Assembly: GCA_022839445.1 (NCBI GenBank)
Contig: JALHFC010000049.1
Location: forward strand, 1 to 19,115
DNA: 19,115 bases
Origin: Pelotomaculum sp.
GTDB lineage: Bacteria; Bacillota; Desulfotomaculia; Desulfotomaculales; Pelotomaculaceae
Direction of reading: 5' to 3'
The position numbers and the translations under genes were made by a program. Position 1 is the stretch's first letter, and every line of letters starts with the position of its first letter. Under the pieces are notes generated by a model. That model had not been told where the DNA came from, did no database searches, and saw only the letters and a list, made by a program, of their open reading frames with translations. This document shows, in pieces, positions 5,959-11,776 of the stretch.

Positions 5959-6237
5959 ATGTATAGCGAGAAAGTAATGGACCACTTTGAAAACCCCAGA
6001 AATGTCGGGGAAATACCCGGCGCAGACGGGATCGGGGACGCCGCCGCAATAGCTTCCAGCAGTATGCTGACGGAAATGGCGAAAGGGAAAACGCTGGAAG
6101 ACGCCCTCCAAATCACCGACGAAGCGGTGGCCGAGATGCTGGACGGCTTGCCGCCGCAAAAAATGCATTGCTCCAATATGGCGGCGGACGCGATGCACAA
6201 GGCCATTGAAGATTATAGAAACCGGCAGGGTGCGTGA
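5959..6237 (+). CDS. nifU: Internally deleted NifU/IscU iron-sulfur scaffold (probably non-functional)
   Basis: NifU/IscU proteins are scaffolds on which 2Fe-2S and 4Fe-4S clusters are built from cysteine-desulfurase sulfur. The ATG at 5959 (GAGGGGGG 10 nt upstream) gives 92 residues, against about 120-130 normally. It starts MYSEKVMDHFENPRNVGEIP as usual and ends with KGKTLEDALQIT, LDGLPPQKMHCSNMAADA. Between GADGIGD and AAIASSSM (near nt 6040) about 32 residues are missing in frame. The missing part should hold the NPVCGD and FGCGAA motifs, that is two of the three cluster cysteines and the conserved aspartate. Only Cys71 (HCS) remains, so cluster assembly is not expected. In related firmicutes nifS/iscS sits between iscR and nifU; here only 58 nt lie there, so it is deleted. 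It ends 4 nt before mnmA. Confidence 0.88.
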   Translation: MYSEKVMDHFENPRNVGEIPGADGIGDAAAIASSSMLTEMAKGKTLEDALQITDEAVAEMLDGLPPQKMHCSNMAADAMHKAIEDYRNRQGA

Positions 6238-6241
6238 GCCT

Positions 6242-7339
6242 GTGGCTAAAACGAGTGTGATTGTTGCCATGAGCGGCGGGGTAGACAGTTCTGTCACCGC
6301 CGCCCTTCTGTTAGAGCAGGGTTATGACGTCACTGCCGTGACCATGCGGTTGTGGGATGCTATGTTACCCGGCGCGGAAGGAAAGTGCGACGACTGTTGC
6401 GAGTGGATGGTGGTAGAAGACGCAAGGCGGGTTGCCGGCTGTCTCGGCATACCCTATTATGTTATTGACTTTCGCTGCGTTTTTGAAAAAAAGGTTATCG
6501 ATTATTTTATAGGTGAGTACCTGTGCGGGCGCACGCCTAACCCTTGTACGGTGTGCAATCGTTATGTTAAATTCGGCGCGCTATTAGATTGGGCCCTTGC
6601 TTTCGGCGCGGAATATATCGCCACCGGGCATTATGCGCGGTTGGGTTTTAGCGGGGAGTACGGCCGTTATACGGTGCGCCGGGCGGTAGACGGAAGGAAG
6701 GACCAGACTTACGCGCTGTACGGTCTCACCCAGCGCCAGATCGCCCGCACCCTGATGCCCCTGGGGGAATTCACTAAAGAGCAGGTGCGGAGCATCGCCG
6801 CCGACCTGGACATACCGGTTGCGGGCAAGGCCGAAAGCCAAGAGATATGCTTTATTCAGGATGATAACTACCGGGAATTTTTACGGGAAAAAACCGGGGA
6901 CGTCAGGCCGGGAGTATTTTTAAACTTAGAAGGCAACGTTATCGGGGAGCACAGGGGCATCCCTTTTTACACCGTCGGGCAACGAAAGGGGCTGGGCATA
7001 GCCACCGGGGAAAGGCTGTATGTAATAAAAATCGATCCCGAAAGAAATGCCATTACCTTGGGCCCGGAAGAAGCCACCTTGGGTTCGGGTTTAATCGCCG
7101 GGGACGTAAACTTGATTCTATATGACCGCCTGGACGGACCGGTAGAAGTCGAGGCGCAGGTGCGTTACAAAGGCAGGCCCGCCCCGGCCACCTTGACGCC
7201 GCTAACGGGCGGCCGGCTCAAAGTCGATTTTCACATGCCGCAACGATCCATCACCCCCGGGCAGGCGGTAGCCTTTTATCAGGGGGATTATCTGGTCGGC
7301 GGCGCCACGATAGAGAGCGCCGGTATAACAATGGAGTGA
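6242..7339 (+). CDS. mnmA: tRNA-specific 2-thiouridylase MnmA
   Basis: MnmA adds sulfur to U34 of tRNA-Lys, tRNA-Glu and tRNA-Gln, using ATP and persulfide sulfur passed from a cysteine desulfurase. The GTG at 6242 is chosen because the next codons (VAKTSVIVAMSGGVDSS) match the usual start; GTG 6230 is an alternative. The protein has 365 residues, normal for the family. It shows the PP-loop SGGVDSS (11-17), RTPNPCTVCN with catalytic Cys102 (same number as in E. coli), ATGHYAR, KDQTYALYGL, the second catalytic cysteine in SQEICFI (203) and GQRKGLGIATGE. It appears intact although the upstream scaffold is broken and no cysteine desulfurase is nearby, so sulfur must come from a desulfurase elsewhere in the genome. 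A strong terminator follows. Confidence 0.96.
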   Translation: MAKTSVIVAMSGGVDSSVTAALLLEQGYDVTAVTMRLWDAMLPGAEGKCDDCCEWMVVEDARRVAGCLGIPYYVIDFRCVFEKKVIDYFIGEYLCGRTPNPCTVCNRYVKFGALLDWALAFGAEYIATGHYARLGFSGEYGRYTVRRAVDGRKDQTYALYGLTQRQIARTLMPLGEFTKEQVRSIAADLDIPVAGKAESQEICFIQDDNYREFLREKTGDVRPGVFLNLEGNVIGEHRGIPFYTVGQRKGLGIATGERLYVIKIDPERNAITLGPEEATLGSGLIAGDVNLILYDRLDGPVEVEAQVRYKGRPAPATLTPLTGGRLKVDFHMPQRSITPGQAVAFYQGDYLVGGATIESAGITME

Positions 7340-7377
7340 TATTTTTAAATCCCCTAAACAGGACGCACCATTTCTTT

Positions 7378-7412
7378 AAATAGAGGACCTTATTAAAGGT
7401 CCTCTATTTTTG
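7378..7412 (+). terminator. Intrinsic terminator after mnmA
   Basis: A perfect 13-bp stem, AAATAGAGGACCT (7378-7390) with AGGTCCTCTATTT (7397-7409), closes a 6-nt loop and runs into a T tract. It lies about 40 nt after the mnmA stop. The stem's flanking A and T runs would also allow termination from the other strand. Confidence 0.92.
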
Positions 7413-7451
7413 TTAACATGCAAGGCACAACCGCCGGTGAAAATAGGGGCG

Positions 7452-7481
7452 TTGCAGAAAGCCATTATAGAGATTTATTAT
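7452..7481 (+). promoter_or_regulatory. Candidate promoter for the zinc-ribbon/membrane-protein genes
   Basis: TTGCAG (7452-7457) and TATTAT (7476-7481) are 18 bp apart. This is the best promoter-like pair between the mnmA terminator and the next genes at 7738 and 7935. If used, it gives a leader of about 250 nt containing several inverted repeats. The consensus match is moderate and the region is AT-rich, so chance is possible. Confidence 0.4.
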
Positions 7482-7648
7482 GATTTTTTATTCAGTGTAA
7501 ATCATAAAAATCAGCGTCCTTCAGCGTCAAAAAACTATTTTTCGTGTTAAGAAAAGTACGATGATATTATTTCGCATTTTTTCATATTTAAAAGGACATA
7601 ATATCATGTAAAGTCAGTAATTTAGCGGTATATCAGCGAATGACTTTA
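7478..7648. repeat. Cluster of three inverted repeats in the 7410-7737 gap
   Basis: The roughly 330 nt between the mnmA terminator and the zinc-ribbon gene hold no gene before 7738 but are full of dyads. TTATGATTT/AAATCATAA (7478-7486 with 7499-7507) is a perfect 9 bp. ATGATATTAT/ATAATATCAT (7561-7570 with 7598-7607) is a perfect 10 bp and extends by TAC/GTA past a one-base bulge, with a 27-nt loop. TAAAGTCA/TGACTTTA (7609-7616 with 7641-7648) is a perfect 8 bp. They abut the 29-bp palindrome. They may form a structured leader or mark a decayed mobile element; no known riboswitch class was recognised. Confidence 0.55.
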
Positions 7649-7649
7649 T

Positions 7650-7717
7650 GGAAGCAAGGGGACGGTTCTCCTGCTTCCTGAAAGAAGCGGAAGCAGGAGA
7701 ACCGTCCCCTTGCTTCC
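7650..7717. repeat. Perfect 29-bp inverted repeat (REP-like palindrome pair)
   Basis: Two 29-nt arms, 7650-7678 and 7689-7717, are exact reverse complements around a 10-nt loop. Each arm starts GGAAGCA, ends GCTTCC or CTTCC, and has a GGGGACGGTTCTC core. Each arm is itself an imperfect hairpin, and a diverged single arm occurs at 1366-1394. This head-to-head pairing is typical of REP elements mobilised by RAYT transposases. It sits just upstream of the 7738 gene and would form a very stable hairpin in its leader. Confidence 0.85.
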
Positions 7718-7737
7718 TATGGGGGGCGAGTAAAACT

Positions 7738-7911
7738 TTGAAATGCCCGGTATGTGGTGGAAAGGCCAGCGGGAAGGTTGGTATAGACCAGTTTTATTGC
7801 TGGGATTGTTGCGTGGAATACCGCATCAATAAAGAAGGCGTTCAGATTTACGAGGTGGCTGAAGATGGTAGCTTGGTTGCTTTTGACCCGCAAAACGAAT
7901 TTTTACTCTAG
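7738..7911 (+). CDS. Small zinc-ribbon protein, unknown function
   Basis: The protein has 57 residues and contains CPVCGG near the N-terminus and YCWDCC at about 20-25, two CxxC knuckles 14 residues apart that make a likely zinc ribbon. The TTG at 7738 is the likely start because the open frame upstream runs through the REP-like palindrome and is not real sequence of this protein. GGGGGG at 7721-7726 is a somewhat distant ribosome binding site. The C-terminal half (YRINKEGVQIYEVAEDGSLV) resembles the short zinc-ribbon proteins often found near alaS or mnmA genes in clostridia, an impression rather than a firm match. The next gene follows within 25 nt, so they are probably cotranscribed. Binding partner and role are unknown. 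Confidence 0.7.
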   Translation: MKCPVCGGKASGKVGIDQFYCWDCCVEYRINKEGVQIYEVAEDGSLVAFDPQNEFLL

Positions 7912-7934
7912 ATTTGGCGAGGGGGTGTTATTTG

Positions 7935-8120
7935 GTGCAAAATTTTTGGAGGGGTATCATAACCGGTGGTATTATCGGGGCAACTATCAGCATGGTGGTA
8001 GGAGGGCGCCGCGCCCAGGCTAGAAGAAGCATCCTGGGCATGAGCAGTAAACAAGCCCGGTCCCGGGCAAACAGGGTGCTCCGGGGAGTTACAAAAACAG
8101 TTAACGACCTGATCAGATAA
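7935..8120 (+). CDS. Small membrane protein, unknown function
   Basis: This short protein (61 residues from GTG 7935, or one more from TTG 7932) has a hydrophobic, glycine-rich helix, GIITGGIIGATISMVVGG, near its N-terminus, followed by a strongly basic, probably cytoplasmic tail with RRAQARRSILG, SRANRVLRG and TKTVNDLIR. The GAGGGGGTG at 7919-7927 serves either start; an earlier TTG at 7914 lies ahead of this site and is not preferred. The layout resembles YtxH-like one-helix proteins, but no diagnostic motif is seen. It is preceded by the zinc-ribbon gene and followed by a terminator-like hairpin before the AI-2E-family gene. Function unknown. Confidence 0.65.
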   Translation: MQNFWRGIITGGIIGATISMVVGGRRAQARRSILGMSSKQARSRANRVLRGVTKTVNDLIR

Positions 8121-8146
8121 CAGTTTTTTAAAAAGCAGGGAAAACT

Positions 8147-8177
8147 AAGTGGGGAGAATTAATCTCCTCACTTTTTA
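8147..8177 (+). terminator. Terminator or attenuator hairpin before the AI-2E-family gene
   Basis: An 11-bp stem with one G-U pair (8147-8157 with 8163-8173) closes a 5-nt loop and is followed by a run of Ts. It lies between the small membrane protein and the AI-2E-family start at 8196, with no room for a promoter in between. It therefore probably allows partial read-through, setting expression of the exporter. Confidence 0.75.
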
Positions 8178-8195
8178 CTTGGTGGTGAGAAATCC

Positions 8196-9236
8196 TTGCC
8201 TTTCTGGAAAGAAAATAAAACATGGCGATCGCTTATTATTGTTATTATTGCTATTTTTTCGATATACCTTTTATACCTGGCGCGGAGCTTGTTTTTTTCT
8301 TTTGCCCTTGCCGTATTGATATCCTATCTTCTTAACCCGCTGGTCAACGCTATCACTAAAAAAGGCATGTCCCGGGTGTGGGGCATCCTGTTTGCCTACC
8401 TGGCCTTGTTTTTTATAACGGCCGCTATTTTCATGTACGGTATCCCCCGCATTGTCAGCCAACTGAATACAATTTCGGAAACAGTGCCTTATTACACCGC
8501 GCAGGTCCAAGAGATTACCCGGTCTATCCAGTCCCGCTACACCGGCCTGGGTATCCCGCTCGGTGTTAGGCAGGTCATAGACGAAAGAATTCAGTGGGTG
8601 GAAGAAATTATTTTAAAGGTTGTAAGTGACTCACTGGCAGCGATAGTGGGCACACTGGGATACATTTTTAAAATCTTGCTGGCCCCGGTGTTGTCTTTTT
8701 ATATTTTAAAAGACATTGATCTAATTAAAAAAAGAGCTATTTCAGCTATACCGCAAAATTGGCGGGAAGAGGCGGTCGAGCTATTCCGGGAAATTGACAA
8801 AGTCTTAGGGAGCTTTGTCAGAGGTTATTTGTTGATAGCCGCCATCGTAGGGGGGATGACCGCTGCCGCCATGGCCGCGCTAGGGGTAGAGTTTGCCCTG
8901 ATGCTGGGTATCTTTGCGGGCCTGGCAGAAATTATTCCGTATTTTGGCCCAATAATCGGGGCCGTGCCGGCTGTCGGCCTGGCCATACTCAAGTCCAAGT
9001 GGCTGGCGGTGAAAGTAGCCATTGCTTTTTTAGTCATACACCAGGTGGAAGGAAATATTATTTCACCAAAGATACTAGGTGACAAGGTCGGACTGCATCC
9101 CCTGGTGGTAATATTTAGCCTGCTGGCCGGCGGGGAATTGTATGGTCTGCCCGGAATGCTGCTGGCGGTGCCGGTGGCGGCGATGCTGAAAGTAATTGTA
9201 AGGTTTGCATTGCAAAAGGCCAAGGTCAGACTATAA
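8196..9236 (+). CDS. AI-2E family transporter (PerM/YdiK-type membrane exporter)
   Basis: This polytopic membrane protein of the AI-2E exporter (UPF0118) superfamily has members that export small molecules or act as Na+/H+ antiporters; the substrate here is unknown. The 346 residues fit the family (about 340-370). The TTG start at 8196 has GGTGGTGAG upstream. Visible helices include LIIVIIAIFSIYLLYLAR, FFSFALAVLISYLLNPLV and GILFAYLALFFITAAIFM, a long extracytoplasmic or peripheral segment (about 95-160), then LAPVLSFYILKD, YLLIAAIVGGMTAAAMAALG, the conserved GLAEIIPYFGPIIGAVPA, and helices ending in PLVVIFSLLAGGELYGLPGM and LLAVPVAA. The family signatures IPYFGP and GNIISPKILG are intact. 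Confidence 0.92.
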   Translation: MPFWKENKTWRSLIIVIIAIFSIYLLYLARSLFFSFALAVLISYLLNPLVNAITKKGMSRVWGILFAYLALFFITAAIFMYGIPRIVSQLNTISETVPYYTAQVQEITRSIQSRYTGLGIPLGVRQVIDERIQWVEEIILKVVSDSLAAIVGTLGYIFKILLAPVLSFYILKDIDLIKKRAISAIPQNWREEAVELFREIDKVLGSFVRGYLLIAAIVGGMTAAAMAALGVEFALMLGIFAGLAEIIPYFGPIIGAVPAVGLAILKSKWLAVKVAIAFLVIHQVEGNIISPKILGDKVGLHPLVVIFSLLAGGELYGLPGMLLAVPVAAMLKVIVRFALQKAKVRL

Positions 9237-9253
9237 ATATTTTTTGGCACTTA

Positions 9254-9283
9254 TTTACTGTAACTGCATAACTACTGTATAAT
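9254..9283 (+). promoter_or_regulatory. Candidate promoter upstream of the GNAT-like pseudogene
   Basis: TTTACT (9254-9259) and a perfect TATAAT (9278-9283) are 18 bp apart, about 48 nt before the GTG at 9331. The -35 match is four of six bases. It would drive the GNAT-like and ACP genes. Confidence 0.5.
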
Positions 9284-9330
9284 ATTATCATATTTAATGT
9301 TTTAATCTTATTTGTATAGGGAGTGTTGGC

Positions 9331-10229
9331 GTGAAAGCTGAGATAGAAAAAAAAGATAAACTCTGGGAAATCGATTTTTTTCATCCCGCCGATGCTGCGG
9401 GCGTGGTGGCGTTATACCGGGCGGTTTACGGGGAAAATTACCCTATTAAGGAGCTTTATGATCCTAAAGTCCTGGTTCGTCAGGATGAGACCGGTGAAGC
9501 ATACCGGGCAGTGGCTCGCACCTTAACGGGCGAAGTGGTGGGGCATATCGCCTTTTATCGTTCTTCGCCGCCCAATCCCCGCTTGTATGAAGCCGGCCAG
9601 TTGATGGTAAGGCAAGACTACCGGTTGACAGACATGGCTTTTAAGCTCTTTAGATATTCTGCAAAGGAGATCCCGTTGCGACACGGTTTGGAGCAAATAT
9701 GGGGGGAAGCGGTATGCAACCATATATTTACCCAGCGGATGAGTAGGGTCGAGGGCTCTTATGAAACTGCCCTGGAAATCGACTTGATGCCCGCAGAGTC
9801 ATACGAGCAAGCCTTCACTAAGCCGATGGCCAACACCGGGCGCGTCTCCAACCTAACAGTTTTTAAAACATTCAAAACCAGGGGACAGGATATTTACCTT
9901 CCGCCGGTTTATGAGGAATCCGTGCCATACCTGTATTCTGCGGAGGATTTCGGCCACCGCTATACCCTCAGGCTGACGCCGACGGAAGTATAGTTGTCCA
10001 GGTATTTTTTAAGCTGACCCATCCGTGGACAGGCGCAACAGTTGATATTTTGCGCCGGCATGGCTATTTTCTCGGAGGGCTACTTCCCCGCTGGTTTGAC
10101 GACGACGGGCTGCTGATGCAAAAGATATCCATGCCGCCAAACTTTGATGGCATTAAACTCTATTCCAAGCGGGCTAAAAAGATCCTGGAAATTGTAAAAA
10201 GTGACTGGCAGGCGGTTGCATTGAGGTGA
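9331..10229 (+). pseudogene. GNAT-like protein of a two-domain family, frameshifted and internally deleted
   Basis: This is a broken gene for a protein with two GNAT-like (acyl-CoA N-acyltransferase fold) halves. From GTG 9331 (AGGGAG seven bases upstream) it reads a first domain including ALYRAVYGENYP, VVGHIAFYRSSP, EAGQLMVRQDYR and GEAVCNHIFTQR, and the original frame stops at 9993. Another frame picks up near 9975 and continues sensibly to 10229: DGSIVVQVFFKLTHPW, DILRRHGYFLGGLLPRWFDD, then KLYSKRAKKILEIV. Comparison with the protein at 16722 in this window, which ends similarly (CGFRPRLLLPYAGTGDLVL), suggests about 35-40 codons were lost at the junction with a net frame change. An ACP follows directly, so the intact enzyme may have acted on a carrier-bound acyl group. 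Substrate unknown. Confidence 0.75.
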
Positions 10230-10268
10230 TAAATGCCAAAATAAGATAAAAATGAAGGAGTGATAGAG

Positions 10269-10514
10269 ATGGACAAAAAGCAAATCGAAAAAATCTTGAG
10301 GGGAATTATCGACAAACATGTGGAGGACGTCCAGCAGAAGGATATAGACCTTAATGATTAACTGGCCGAACTGGGTGTGGATTCACTGGCCTTTAGCTGG
10401 ATTTTGACCGACATGGAAGAGTCCTTCGACTTAATTATCCCCGGGTCGGACATTTTAAAGCTTAAAACCCTGGCCGATGTAGTCGGTTATGTGGAAGAAC
10501 ACATTTCCAAATAG
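10269..10514 (+). pseudogene. Acyl carrier protein with an in-frame stop codon
   Basis: The 82-codon frame from ATG 10269 (AAGGAG eight bases upstream) has a complete acyl carrier protein layout. Helix I reads KKQIEKILRGIIDKH, the conserved LAELGVDSLAFSWI contains the 4'-phosphopantetheine serine (codon 39), and helices II-III include MEESFDLIIP and LADVVGYVEEHI. Codon 31 is TAA (10359-10361), where families usually have Lys, Gln, Thr or similar before LAELGVDSL. A single base change from CAA or AAA would explain it. Everything else is intact and the frame is kept, so the loss is recent or it is a sequencing error. It sits 39 nt after the GNAT-like pseudogene, and both look like parts of one acyl-carrier pathway. 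It is too short and too distant from fatty-acid genes to be called acpP with confidence. Confidence 0.85.
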
Positions 10515-10552
10515 CAAATTAATGGAGCACTCACGTAGGAGATATAACCATA

Positions 10553-11713
10553 ATGAGATATGCTTTCATGGAAGAAAGCGTAATAGTAACAGTTATAGAT
10601 GAAAAAGGCCTTCCTGATTACGTGCTGGGGCGAAAGCAAATTTACATTCCCGACAGTGGGGAAGGGGTAGGGAATATACGGTTATCCTGGCTGGAGGGTA
10701 AAGTTGCCGGGTTGGTCCCTGCCGGTTTTTCCAACGGAGCATTTGAGGTGCTGAAGATATCCAACCCTTTAAAGCCGGAGGAAAGCGCGACTGTAATGAT
10801 AGAACCGTACCTTCCGCCGCAAGAACTGATCATCCTGGGCGGCGGACACATCTCCCAGTCCCTTGCCGGGCTCGGCCGCTTAATGGGTTACAGGGTTACA
10901 GTAGTTGACGACCGGCCGGATTTTGTATCCGCCAGGCATTTCCCCGGCGCCTACAGGCGCATCTGCCATAATTTCTCCGGCCTGGAGGATGCCCTGGCCC
11001 TGGGACGTAGAAGCAGCGTTGTAATTGTCACCCGCGGCCACAAACATGACCTTGAATGCCTCAGGCAGGTGATTAATTATCCTGTTGCCTACCTGGGCAT
11101 GATCGGCAGCAGGCGCAAGGTGCAAATGGCAAGGAGTCAACTGCTTGAAGAAGGTTTTGACATTCAAAAAGTCGACAGGGTCCACATGCCTATCGGCCTG
11201 GACATAGGGGCGCAGACTCCCGAGGAGATTGCCGTAAGCATAGCTGCGGAATTAATCAAGGTCCGCCGGGGAGGCGCTGCAGTTTCCTTAAGCGGAGACT
11301 GCCGGGATAAACCGGCAAAAGTAAGTGTTTATGAAGCGCCTTCCCCCCGCGGGGAAATTTTATTTAAAATACTGGAGGCCGTGCGGGAAGGCATTTCCGC
11401 GGCTGTCGCGACGGTAGTCAGAACCGAAGGATCCACTCCGCGCAAAGCCGGAGCAAAAATAATGGTATATAAGGGCGGAAATACTCTTGGGACTATCGGA
11501 GGGGGCAGCGGCGAGTCGGAAGTTCGGCTTAAAGCCCTGGACGTCATTGACAAAGATACGCCGTGCCTTTATAGAGTTTCTCTGAATGCGGGCATGACGG
11601 AAAAAGACGGCATGATCTGCGGGGGAACTATGGAAATATTCATCGAGCCGGTGAGCATGTTTAAAAAGGCCTTTAAGACCTTAAGTTGTGGTGAGCCGCA
11701 TGAATCCGATTGA
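10553..11713 (+). CDS. xdhC: XdhC/CoxI-family molybdenum-hydroxylase maturation protein
   Basis: XdhC proteins bind molybdenum cofactor, help sulfurate it and insert it into xanthine-dehydrogenase-type enzymes. The 386 residues start at ATG 10553 (AGGAG about 11 nt upstream). The domain order is unusual. A short N-terminal segment is followed by the Rossmann-type XdhC C-terminal domain (LIILGGGHISQSLAGLGR, VVDDRPDFVSA, VIVTRGHKHD, YLGMIGSRRK, GLDIGAQTPEEIAVSIAAEL). A full XdhC_CoxI domain then lies at the C-terminal end (about 270-375: AAVATVVRTEGSTPRKAGAK, GTIGGGSGESEV, GMICGGTMEIFIEP). The GGGSGE motif has Ser where most relatives have Cys (GGGCxE). It begins 38 nt after the ACP and is followed by the three hydroxylase subunits, which it probably serves. 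Confidence 0.9.
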   Translation: MRYAFMEESVIVTVIDEKGLPDYVLGRKQIYIPDSGEGVGNIRLSWLEGKVAGLVPAGFSNGAFEVLKISNPLKPEESATVMIEPYLPPQELIILGGGHISQSLAGLGRLMGYRVTVVDDRPDFVSARHFPGAYRRICHNFSGLEDALALGRRSSVVIVTRGHKHDLECLRQVINYPVAYLGMIGSRRKVQMARSQLLEEGFDIQKVDRVHMPIGLDIGAQTPEEIAVSIAAELIKVRRGGAAVSLSGDCRDKPAKVSVYEAPSPRGEILFKILEAVREGISAAVATVVRTEGSTPRKAGAKIMVYKGGNTLGTIGGGSGESEVRLKALDVIDKDTPCLYRVSLNAGMTEKDGMICGGTMEIFIEPVSMFKKAFKTLSCGEPHESD

Positions 11714-11776
11714 ATCGAGGGTTATAGTGAGTATTATTGATAAGTACCATGAGCCGCAGTTTTAGAGGTGAAACTA

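Noticed and set aside
5601..6206. 201-codon minus-strand frame
   Set aside because: Antisense to the iscR remnant and nifU; serine/alanine-rich shadow with no ribosome binding site.
7648..7737. Upstream extension of the zinc-ribbon frame
   Set aside because: These codons are the 29-bp palindrome; the TTG at 7738 fits the protein start.
11691..11765. 24-residue frame overlapping the end of xdhC (MNPIESRVIVSIIDKYHEPQF)
   Set aside because: It fills the gap to the next gene and could be the start of a lost gene, but it has no recognisable similarity and no clear ribosome binding site of its own.
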